Below are positions 34,618-45,541 of a stretch of DNA of 64,000 bases, piece after piece. The DNA lies in contig NC_084802.1 of the NCBI RefSeq assembly GCF_963169125.1, positions 118,920,903 to 118,984,902 on the forward strand, written 5' to 3'. A model generated the notes under the pieces. That model had not been told where the DNA came from, searched no databases, and worked only from the letters and a program-made list of their open reading frames with translations. A program made the position numbers and the translations under genes. The number at the start of each line of letters is the position of its first letter. Position 1 is the stretch's first letter. This DNA is from Humulus lupulus (lineage: Eukaryota > Streptophyta > Magnoliopsida > Rosales > Cannabaceae).

Positions 34618-36706
34618 TGTAATGCCCTGGATAGCCAAGACCGCTACACTGTGTGTTTATAAAGATGCAGGACTTGCTAATCAAGTCATTTAGATAAAAC
34701 ATGATACTAAAACCACTAATGAACTAGGGTTAAAAGGATTTGGTCTCAAAAATGTACATTCTATTTAACAAAACATTTTATACGTGGGATCCCAAAAAGG
34801 AATAGCGTTCAAAAGTCAGTTTACAAAATTTCCAAGGTTTAGACACCATTAGACATTCTAAGGAAAAACAAACATTTCTGGTTCCCCTGTTCCTGTCTTC
34901 CCCTCAACCGTGGCGGCTGAGCAACTGGTCATGTACATTCATCTCGCAGAGCTCTCCAAGTCAGGGCTGATCGAGTTTGCCCTTGCCTTTACCTGCACCA
35001 CGTAGCACTCGTGAGCCGAGACCCAACAAGAAAACATAATATGCATCACAAACAACAGTAACAGATGAATAATCCTTTAAGCATGATCAAATAGTCAATA
35101 CTCATCTTAACCACATAGCACGTATTCAGAATCAAAGATGCAACTAAGCATTAATAACAATCAAGTTACATGATAATAAGCTGTCCTCGGTTACCATTGG
35201 CCGAGCCGCGCCCTGTGCGCTAGTTTCACCTTGGCACTCTTAGGTCGTTGGTTTACTGTCTACATGGCGTAATACCATCCTTTCAAAACATACATATTAG
35301 GGAACCCTTAGTCCCGTTACAAAGACACAACCGGGTGCAGTTTTCTTACCTTTACTTTCCACGTTCATTGTCTACAAGCGACGTCTCTCAAGCACGATCC
35401 GCTTACCGAGCCCTAGCTTAACACCTAGTCACAACCAAGGTAATGGATTCCATTAATATTCAAATAAAGGTTTTCGGGTACAATGCTAGCTTCCGAGACA
35501 TCAAATTCCACCAAGCACGGTGCTGATATCGATCCCGAGCACCCTAGGTTAGGTTCCAACGCTTAAAATCCCCAAAAGATAAAAAATGCACCTAAGGACT
35601 GCGGCCCCTGAAACCTAGCCGCGACCCGCCCCTGAAACAGAAACCAAGCCCCTCAGAAGGCAGACACGCACCGCGGCCCTGCCCTGTGGCACCGCAGCGC
35701 GGTCGAGCCTCCCTGGCTGCTTTGCTTCGTAGGGCCGCAACACTCTAGAACAGAGCCGAAGCCCACCCCTTCGTGCCCAGAAAATCCACCATTTCTAACA
35801 TCCTAACCTTATTCAAAACCACCCCAAAGCACCCTAATACCAAAACCCAAAGAACTCAAAAACCAGTCATCCAAACTTAGAATTTAAGCTCTAAACTACG
35901 AATTGAAGCTTACCTTCTTTGATGGACCACTTCCTTAATAACTTTTGAGCTAAAACCCAAGCTTCTCAACTTCAATTCAGCCCTTAAACATCAAAACCAT
36001 AAACACCTTAATATTCAGCCAAAACTCAGAATTCCAACACCCAAGAACAAAACTCAATTCTTACCTTGGCCTTGGTTGAGTGCTCCTTGGTTAGAGCTGA
36101 GCTAATTCCTCAAACTTCAACTCAAATCACAAGATTTCCAGCTGAATTCACCTTAGTTTCCTATAGCTTTCTTGAGAGAGAAGAGAAAAGAGGAGAAGAA
36201 CTATTAAAGGGTCGGTTTATCTCTTTTGTTCCACTGGTTTCTATTTTGTTAAGTCCAACCTTGGTTAATTAAATCAATCCTGAGGCTCGGGGTGCCGGAA
36301 ACGTCCCCGAGGGCAAAATGGTAAAATTTCCCCAATATTCCCGCCTAAGCTTCCTAACCTCAAATATATCTCCATATATTTATTTCCATAACCCGATAAC
36401 CCAAATAATCATCTAATTCCCGAAATACCACTTGACTTGCCCCAAGTCAAATATTAAGCCCCGTTGTGACTTTCCCGCTAACTGGCTCCCTAAGATCGCC
36501 TCAAGTCTCACGCTGCAGACTTACCCACATAATAATGTGGTTCTCACAGATATAACATTTAACCACAATTACATTCATATAATCATTCAAGCATGCTTAC
36601 CATCTAATCATGCATTAAATCAATAAACTCACACTTAAACCAATTATGCCCTCCCGGCACACTAATCAGGGCCCTTAAGCCATAACAGTAATTTTGGGTC
36701 ATTACA
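34618..36706 (-). repeat. Element C 3' LTR
   Basis: 2,089 bp; plus-strand ends TGTAATGCCC and GGTCATTACA. Retains a GC-rich segment (about 35433-35896) that the 5' LTR has lost, and lacks about 71 bp that the 5' LTR keeps near 42308. Confidence 0.92.
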
Positions 36707-36730
36707 ACTATCCCCTCCTACTGAGAATTT
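36707..36730 (-). promoter_or_regulatory. Polypurine tract, element C
   Basis: Minus-strand CAGTAGGAGGGGATAGT abuts the 3' LTR, the same tract type as in element D. Confidence 0.7.
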
Positions 36731-36742
36731 TGACCTCGAAAT

Positions 36743-38510
36743 TTACCTGAATAGCTCGGGATACTGATCCCGCATCGCTGCCTCTAACTCCCAGGTCGCT
36801 TCCTCGACCTTGCTATTTTTCCACAACACTTTAACTAACGGAATCGTCTTATTCTGTAGAACTTTGTCTTTCCGATCCAAAATCTGAACTGGTCGCTCTT
36901 CGTAGGACAAATCTGTCTGTAACTCCAAGTCCTCATACTTCAGCACATGTGTCATATCCGAAACATACTTCCGCAACATGGAGACATGGAATACATCATG
37001 AACTCCTGACAGCGACGGTGGCAAGGCCAACCTGTAAGCCACCTGTCCAATCCTTTCTAGAATCTCGAAAGGTCCAACAAACCGAGGGCTCAACTTGCCC
37101 TTTACCCCAAATCTCCTCACCCCCTCAATGGTGAAACTCGCAGAAACACGTGTTCTCCAACCTGGAACTCCACATCCCTACGCTTAGGATCGACATAGCT
37201 TTTCTGCCTACTCTGCGAGGCAAGCATTCTGGCTCGAATCTTCTCAATAGCTTCATTAGTCTTCTGAACCATATCTGGCCCTAAATACTTCCTCTCACCC
37301 ATCTCATCCCAATGAATGGGTGATCTACACTTTCTCCCATATAACATTTCATAAGGAGCCACTCCAATTGTGGATTGATAACTGTTGTTATATGAGAACT
37401 CAATCAACGGTAGATACTTACTCCAAGATCCCTCGAAATCAATCACACACGCCCTAAGCATGTCCTCCAACACCTGAATCGTCCTCTCAGACTGTCCATC
37501 AGTCTGAGGACGAAAAGCTGTGCTAAACTTCAACTAGGTCCCCTTAGCTTTCTGCTGAGCTCCCAAAAACTTAGAGGTAAAGATAGGGTCTCGATCATAT
37601 ACAATAGACTTTGGAATCCCATGGAGACGAACTATCTCCCTCACATACAACTCTGCATATTGTTCCACTGTATAGGTCAACTTCACTGGTAGAAAATGAG
37701 CTGACTTGGTGTATCGGTCTACTATCACCCACACCGAGTCACAAAGTCCCACTGTCCTGGGTAGTCCTCCCACAAAATCCATCGTGATGTCCTCCCACTT
37801 CCACTCTGGGATACCCAAAGGCTGAAGCAACCCCGTTGGTCACTGATGCTCAGCCTTTACCTGCTGACATGTCAAACATCTAGCCACATACTCTACCACA
37901 TCCTTCTTCATCCCGGGCCACCAATATAATGTCTGTAGATCTTGATACATCTTCGTGGTACCCGAATGAAGCGAGTATGGCGTAGTGTGAAACTCATCCA
38001 GTGTCTTTCATCTAATCTCCTCATTTGCCGAAACACAAATCCGTCCCTGATATCGAAGCATACCAGTCTTAGAAACAGAATAATCCTTAGCTATCCCAGT
38101 TAAGACATGCTGCCTAACATCTTGCAACTGCACATCCACCAACTGCCCCTCCTTCATCCTCTCTAACAGGGTCGACTGCAAGGTAATATTAGCTAACTAG
38201 CCCACCACCAATTCTATCTTTGCCCTGGCCATCTCATCAGCAAACTCTCTCGAGATCTGGGTGGAACTGTACAATTTTCCTGGGGCCCTCCTGCTCAATG
38301 CATCTGCTACAACATTGGCTTTCCCTGGGTGATACAGAATATCACAATCATAGTCCTTAACTAACTCTAGCCAACGTCTTTGCCTCATATTTAGATTCTT
38401 CTGGGTGAAGAAGTACTTCAAGCTCTTATGGTCAGTGTATATCTCGCACTTTTCCCCATACAAATAATGATGCCACACCTTAGTACGAATACCAAATCAT
38501 GAGTAGGATA
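36743..38510 (-). pseudogene. Element C RNase H end and integrase
   Basis: Minus strand. RNase H end (38478-38197: [15 protein letters not shown], then [10 protein letters not shown]), zinc-domain region in broken frame (38195-37835), integrase core (37830-37534: ITMDFVGGLPRT, VYDRDPIFTSKF), then 37533-37117 ([19 protein letters not shown], with the third acidic residue) and 37120-36743 ([15 protein letters not shown], then the tail [14 protein letters not shown]). Separate frames mean at least four breaks. All three catalytic acidic positions are visible, but not in one frame. Confidence 0.85.
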
Positions 38511-38717
38511 CCACTGTTCATACTCCTTCAGCTGTCGCGATGCATAAGCTATAACTTTCTCATTCTACATCAGCACGCAACCTAAACCCATCCTCGACGC
38601 ATCACAGTAAACCACAAACTTTCCTTCCTCTGAAGGAAGACTCAGCACAGGTGCAGAAATAAGTCATCGCTTCAACTCTTGGAAAATGTTCTCACACTTC
38701 TCTGACCAAACAAACCT

Positions 38718-40778
38718 CTAATTCTTTCTTGTCAATTCTGTCATCAGTGAAGAAATCTTTGAGAAGCCCTCCACAAACCGCCTGTAATAACCTGCCAACC
38801 CAAGGAAACTCCTCACCTCTGAGGCGTTCCTTGGCCTTGGCCAATATCTCACCGCTTCCACCTTGGACAGATCCACCTTAATCCCTTCTGTGCCAACTAT
38901 ATGTCCAAGAAAAGTCACTTCTGGCAACCAAAACTCACACTTCTTAAACTTAGCATATAACTGGTGTTCCCTTAATCTCTGTAAAACCTGTCGAAGATGC
39001 TGCTCATGCTCTGCCTCTGAACTGGAGTATACTAGAATGTCGTCAATGAAGATAATGACGAACTGATCCAAGAAGTCCTTGAGCACCCTATTCATCAAAT
39101 CCATAAAATTTGCCGGGGCATTGGTCAAACCAAAAGACATGACTAAGAACTCATAATGCTCATATCGCGTCTGGAAGGCTATCTTCGGTATATCCTCATC
39201 TTTGATCCTCAGCTGGTGATAACCAGATCGTAGATCAATCTTTGAGAACACAATCTTTCCCTGTAGCTGATCGAACAAGTCATTAATCCTTGGTAGAGGG
39301 TACTTATTCTTGATAGTCAACTTGTTCAATTCCCTGTAATATATACACATCCTCAATGTCCCGTCCTTCTTCTTAACAAATAACACTGGAGCGCCCCATG
39401 GTGAGTAACTAGGTCTAATGAATCCCAAATCCAGAAGCTCCTCCAGCTGTATCTTTAGTTCCTTCAACTCTGCTGGTGGCTTTCTATATGGTGTCTTTGA
39501 TACTGGCTCTGTCCCCAGTGCTAACTCAATCTCAAACTGAATCTCCCTGCGCGGTGGCAACCCTGGTAGATCCTCAGGAAATACGTCTAAAAACTCACAC
39601 ACCAATCTGGTCTCTCCCGGCCCTGCTGGCATAACCCTGGTAGTGTACACCACACTAGCCAGAAAACCTATACATCCACCCTGTAACAAGTCTTTGGCCC
39701 TCAATGCAGAAATCATGGGTACGCGGGGTCCACATACCGCACCCACAAAGACGAAAGGATCCTCGCCCTCAGGCTCCAAAGTCACCATCTTCTTCCTACA
39801 ATCAATAGTATCCCTATATCTGACCAACCAATCCATCCCTAAGATCATATCGAAATCCTCCATGTCTAACTCAATCAGATCTACCGAAAGTTCCCTACTA
39901 TCAAACATCACTGGCAGTGCCCTAATCCATCTCCTAGAAATTACCAGTTCCGTTGTAGGCAATAAAGTCCCAAACCCCGCGGTTCGATATTCACTAGGTC
40001 TACACAGTCTATCAATCACTTTACTAGAAACAAAGGAATGTGTAGCACCAGAATCAATCAATACAATAAAAGAAAAGCCAGCACTAGAAAGCTGACCTGT
40101 CACTACCGAGGGACTAGCCTCGGCCTCTGCCTGTGTCAAAGTGAATACTCGAGCTGGAGTCAAGCTATCCACCTTTCTTGCTTCACCTTTCTTCACTGTT
40201 GGGCAGTCTTTCCTGAGATGCCCCACCGTTTCACACATAAAACAAGCTTTAGCCCGACATTCGCCCAAGTGACACCTTCTACACCTTGGGCACTCTGGAT
40301 AGGTGCGCCATGCCTCGCCGCCACCCTGACGGCCACCCTGACCACCCCGACCCCTCCTAACAGGACCAGCAGCAGTCGAAGTGTCAAGAGTCTTCCTCTT
40401 GAAATCACTGGGGCCTCTGCCCCTACCTGTCCCTGAATAAGGAGGCATCACTCTGCGGCCCTTGCGCCTCACTGCACTTTCCCTCCAAATCTTGTACTCC
40501 GCTTCCTCAGCGATAAGAGCCTTCTCAACGGCCTGGGCATAAGTTGTTCCTCTAGGTACCGTTGTAATCCTAACATCCCGGGCTATCATAGCATTAAGCC
40601 CCCTAATGAATCTATCCTTCCTAGCAGCATTAGTAGGCACAAGATCTAGTGCAAACTTCGCAAGCCTGTCAAATTTTAGGGCATACTCAGTAACAGTCAT
40701 ATTGCCCTGAACCAAACCCACAAACTCATTAACTTTTGCTGCCCTCACGACAACATTATAATATTTATGGCTGAACAA
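38718..40778 (-). pseudogene. Element C gag (C-terminal part), protease and RT
   Basis: 686-codon open frame: gag core end ([28 protein letters not shown]), Arg/Gly-rich stretch, zinc knuckle [14 protein letters not shown] (intact C-C-H-C), protease [11 protein letters not shown], and RT with [14 protein letters not shown] (Tyr where sister copies have Asp), [12 protein letters not shown] and FIDD at 39039-39050. It begins just after a TAG at 40821-40823 in gag. The RT change in the CIDYRELN block removes an acidic residue conserved in this family, so activity is doubtful. Confidence 0.88.
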
Positions 40779-41290
40779 ATTCTTAAATCCTTCCCAACTC
40801 AGAGTAGTGACATCCCTGGTCTATGAAGCCACCTCCCACCAAATGCGGGCATCCTCCCTCAACATATATGTGGCACAGGCCACTCTGTCATGTCCCTGTA
40901 TCCTCATAAAATCCAGGATAGTAGTAATCATAGTCAGCCATTGCTCGGCCTTTAGTAGATCAGGTCCTCCCTCAAATATTGGCGGTTACTGCTTCCTGAA
41001 TCGCTCATATAACGACTCCCACCTATTCCCAATCTCTCCCGATTGTGCAACTGGTACCACTGCAGGTGGTACAATAGGGGCAGCACTCCCTGATGGAGCC
41101 TGCTGTCGCTATAGACGAATCTGTTCATCTTGGCTCTGTAATCAAGCTTGCATATCTGCCATGAGTTGCTGCCAGTTATCAGGAATTGGCGGAGATATCT
41201 GGCCCTGGTCATCACCCCCGGTCCCAGATCTAGTGCCGGCTAGTCACGTAGATTTTCTTGGATGCATTCCTATCCAAGTCAATCTGTAAT
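40779..41290 (-). pseudogene. Element C gag N-terminal part
   Basis: Continues gag upstream: readable as LLKAEQWLTMITTILDFM, then GHDRVACATYMLREDARIWWEVAS followed by TAG (40821-40823) and [12 protein letters not shown] in the same frame. The stop lies at the same codon as one in element A; B and D read CAG there. Further stops occur near 41110. Confidence 0.75.
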
Positions 41291-41732
41291 CAACGAATCG
41301 GCAGTCAGACCATGATGACAGGGCAAAAGCTTCTCGAAATCCATCAAAGGAACATAACCAATCACAATCAATCAGAATATAGGCATTCATCCACTTGCAC
41401 CGGCTGCTGATAAGCATGCCCCAACATTACCACAACACAGCTAAGATAAAAGCATTCACCAATACACAATATATAGCTAATCATTAAAATATTCATTTAC
41501 ATGCACTGTGATGTTGATAAGCATGCCTTAATATTTTCATACAGCAGTCAAGGGCCAAGCCGTATCAGTATCTCATGCTTCCTATTGATCCAATAAATAA
41601 TAACATTCGTAATTCATTCCAGACATACAAGCATATATGCACGTATACACATTACCAGACCCTGAATTGACCTTGTCTCTAGCAGCGAATGTACATGTCC
41701 AGCCGGTCTTTAGGAACCCTTAACCCTAGGAT

Positions 41733-41744
41733 GCTTTGATACCA
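41733..41744 (-). promoter_or_regulatory. Primer binding site, element C
   Basis: Minus strand TGGTATCAAAGC, one base (G to A) away from the initiator-Met primer site of A, B and D. Confidence 0.75.
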
Positions 41745-41748
41745 AGAT

Positions 41749-43450
41749 GTAACGCCCTGGATAGCCAAGACCGCTACACTGTGTGTTTATAAAGATGCAG
41801 GACTTGCTAATCAAGTCATTTAGATAAAACGTGAAACTAAAACCACTAATGAACTAGGGTTAAAAGGATTTGGTCTCAAAAATGTACATTCTATTTAACA
41901 AAACATTTTATACGTGGGATCCCAAAAAGGAACAGTGTTCAAAAGTCAGTTTACAAAATTTCCAAGGTTTAGACAACCATTAGACATTCTAAGGAAAAAC
42001 AAACATTTCTAGTTCCCCTGTTCCTGTCTTCCCCTTAACCGTGGCGGCTGAGCAGCTGGTCATGTACATTCAGCTCGTAGAGCTCTCCAAGTCAGGGCTG
42101 ATCGAGTTTGCCCTTGCCTTTACCTGCACCACATAGCACTCGTGAGCCAAGGCCCAGCAAGAAAACATAATATGCATCACAAACAACAGTAACAGATGAA
42201 TAATCCTTTAAGCATGATCAAACAGTCAATACTCATCTTAACCACATAGCACGTATTCAGAATCAAAGATGCAACTAAGCATTAATAACAATCAAGTTAC
42301 ATGATAATCAGGGCTGACAACTTAGGCCGCACCCTCTATTTACCCCACTGACTCCGGCCCGCTTAAACCGAGCTCAGTGCATAATAAGCTGTCCTCGGTT
42401 ACTAGTGGCCGAGTCGCGCCCTGTGTGCTAGTTTCACCTTGGTACTCTTAGTCCGTTGGTTTACTGTCTACATGGCGTAATACCATCCTTTCAAAGCATA
42501 CATATTAGGGAACCCTTAGTCCCATTACAAAGACACAACCGGGTGCAGTTTTCTTACCTTTAATTTCCACGTTCACTGTCTACAAGCGACGTCTCTCGAG
42601 TACGATCCGCTTTCTCGAGCCCTAGCTTAACACCTAGTCACTACGAATTGAAGCTTACCTTCTTTGATGGACCACTTCCTTAACAACTTTTGAGCTAAAA
42701 CCCAAGCTTCTCAGCTTCAATTCAGCCCTTAAACATCAAAACCATAAACACCTTCATATTCAGCCAAAACTCATAATTCCAACACCTAAGAACAAAACTC
42801 AATTCTTACCTTGGCCTTGGTTGAGTGCTCCTTGGTTTAGGCTGAGCTAATTCCTCTAACTTCAGCTCAAATCTCAAGATTTCCAGCTGAATTCACCTTA
42901 GTTTCCTATAGCTTTCTTGAGAGAGAAGAGAAAAGAGGCGAAGAACTATTAAAGGGTCGATTTATCATTTTTGTTCCACTAGTTTCTATTTTGTTAATTC
43001 TAACCTTGGTTAATTAAATCAATCCCGAGGCTCGGGGTGCCGGAAACGTCCCCGATGGCTAAATGGTAAAATTTCCCCAATATTCCCGCCTAAGCTTCCT
43101 AACCTCAAATATATCTCCATATATTTATTTCCATAACCCGATAACCCAAATAATCATCTAATTCCCAAAATACCCCTTGACTTGCCCCAAGTCAAATATT
43201 AAGCCCCGTTGTGACTTTCCCGCTAACTGGCTCCCTAAGATCGGCTCAAGTCGCACGCTGCAGACTTACCCACATAATAATGTGGTTCTCACAGACATAA
43301 CATTTAACCACAATTACATTCATATAATCATTCAATCATGCTTACCATATAATCATGCATTAAATCAATAAACTCACACTTAAACCAATTATGCCCTCCT
43401 GGCACATTAATCAGGGCCCTTACCCATAACAGTAATTTTGGGTCGTTACA
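41749..43450 (-). repeat. Element C 5' LTR
   Basis: 1,702 bp; plus-strand ends TGTAACGCCC and GGTCGTTACA. Compared with the 3' LTR, about 460 bp are missing at the CTAGTCAC|TACGAATTG junction near 42642, leaving a 2-base AC overlap, while about 71 bp near 42308 are extra. Confidence 0.92.
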
Positions 43451-43455
43451 ACCAC

Positions 43456-45096
43456 ACTAGCCAAGAATCCAATCCAACCTCCTTGCAATAGATCCCGAGC
43501 CCTCAAAACAGAAATCATAGGTATATGAGGTCCATGCACAGTACCAACAAACACAAAAGGATCCTCACCTTCAGGCTCAAAGGTGACCATCTTCCTTCTG
43601 CAATCAATGGTTGCCCCATACTTCGTTAACCAGTCCATACCCAATATCATGTCGAAATCAGTCATAACCAACTCTATCAAATCCACTAATAACTCTCTGC
43701 CTTCCACAGTCACTGGCAAAGATCTGACCTATCTCCTGGATACCACTAACTCCCCAGTGGGTAACAAAGTTCCAAACCCCACAGCATAAAAATCACAAGG
43801 CCTACACAGTCTATCAATAATACTACTAGCAACAAAAGAATGTGTAGCACCAGAATCAATCAAAACATTATCAGGGGTTCCAGCACTAAGATGCTGACCT
43901 CTAACTATTGAGGGAGAAGCCTCAGCTTCTACTCGTGTCAATGTGAACACTCGAGCTGGGGCCAAGCTGTCCGCTTTCCTGGGTTCTCCTCTTCTTGCCT
44001 TAGGGAAATCCTTCTTAAAATGACCTACTGCTCCACACAAGTAGTAGGTCTTTGCCCTACACACTCCCAAATGATGCCTCTTGCATCTAGGGCATTCAGG
44101 ACGAGTCTTCCAGGCTTCACTACCACCTAGATGACCCAATGAAATACCATGGGGCCGCCTATCAGGATCTGGAACTGGGAAGGTATCAGGAACCTTCCTC
44201 TTCTGCTCACTGGGGCCTCCACCCCTACTTGAACCCACAATAGGAGAAATTGTTCTCCTGAATTCCTTTCTGGCTGCATTATCTCGCCAGATCTTGTTCT
44301 CTGCACTCTCAGCTGGGAGTGCCTTCTCAACCACCTGTGCATATGTAGTAACCCCAGCCACAGTGGTAATACGAACATCACGGGCTAATCTGGGTTGTAT
44401 CCCCTAAAGAAATCTCTCTCTCCTGGTCCCATCAGTGGGCACCAGCTCCATGGAAAATTTAGCCAAACGATCAAATTTCAAGGCATACTCAGTGACTGAC
44501 AAACTTCCCTGAAGTAGCTTAATAAATTCCTCAGCTTTTGCTGCCCTGATGGCATCATTGTAGTATTTCTCGTTGAACAGAGTCTGAAACTCTTCCCAAC
44601 TCAGGGCATTAACATTTCTGGTCTGGGTAATAATCTCCCACCAAATTCAGGCATCCTCCTAAAACATATAAGTGGCACAAGCCACCCTCTCATTACCAAT
44701 CACCCTCATAAAATCCAAGATGGTGGTATTCATACTCATCCACTGCTCTGCCTTGGCAGGATTTGCACTGCCCTAAAAAACCGGAGATTGTTGCTTCCTG
44801 AACCTTTCATAAATAGGCTCCCATTTATTTCCAACCCCAGGCAGCTACTCAACTGCTGGCACCGACACAAGAGATGCCACTGACACACTGGCCACTGCAG
44901 GTGCTTGTTGTTGTCTCAGGAGACGAAGTTCATCTCCCTGTCTCAACACTGTAGCCTGCAGATCGCTAATTATCTGCTGCCAGTTTGCAGGAGCTGGCTG
45001 TGGAATCTATCCTTGGTCATTTTCTTGACCTTGATTGTTATTATTCTGGCCTTGATCACTCTGGCCAGCGGACATATCTGTCTGCCCTGAATTCAT
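43456..45096 (-). pseudogene. Element B gag and protease
   Basis: Minus-strand start ATG at 45096-45094 matches the gag start of element D. Readable pieces: GPSEQKRKVPDTFPV, zinc knuckle region YYLCGAVGHFKKDFP (first Cys now Tyr, last Cys now Phe, so zinc binding lost), protease [14 protein letters not shown], and [14 protein letters not shown] up to the element C junction. Stops: TAG 44404-44406, TGA 44647-44649, TAG 44659-44661, TAG 44845-44847; the first and last are CAG in sister copies. Confidence 0.85.
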
Positions 45097-45526
45097 TCTT
45101 ATTAGCTTATACCTTGCTAAAACAATGTTCAATACGACCAGTCAGGTAATGATAACTAAACCTCTTGCCGCCTTACAGTCCAAGAACAAGCAAACAATTA
45201 TCATATTCCATAGTCATACAAATATACAAGTAGATACATGATTATAACATTTAGCACTTAGCACGTATCACATAATACTTCACAAACAACAATATTAATA
45301 AGTATATTCCAGCAATTTCAGTACTATTTACCACATGGTTGCTGAGGATGTAATATTCAGGGCACAGGTTTAACATGGTGTCTCATGCATATAGGTAAAG
45401 CATATATACTATATTTAAGCAGTTATATATATAACTACATAAATAGTTACCAAACCATGAGTCGAGCTTGACTTCAGTGATGTGTGTGCATGCCCAGCCA
45501 GTCTACAGGAACCCTAGTCTTGGCAC

Positions 45527-45538
45527 GCTCTGATACCA
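45527..45538 (-). promoter_or_regulatory. Primer binding site, element B
   Basis: Minus strand TGGTATCAGAGC, 3 nt inside the 5' LTR boundary at 45542. Confidence 0.85.
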
Positions 45539-45541
45539 AGT

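Larger units (their letters stand above)
34618..43450 (-). mobile_element. Element C: Ty3/gypsy element nested in element B
   Basis: Minus-strand element with LTRs at 34618-36706 and 41749-43450 and target duplication ACCAC at 34613-34617 and 43451-43455. The B sequence on both sides joins exactly across it. Gag-pol resembles B and D but is a distinct subfamily, with its own LTR sequence. It has the longest open gag-pol stretch in the window (686 codons). Confidence 0.93.
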
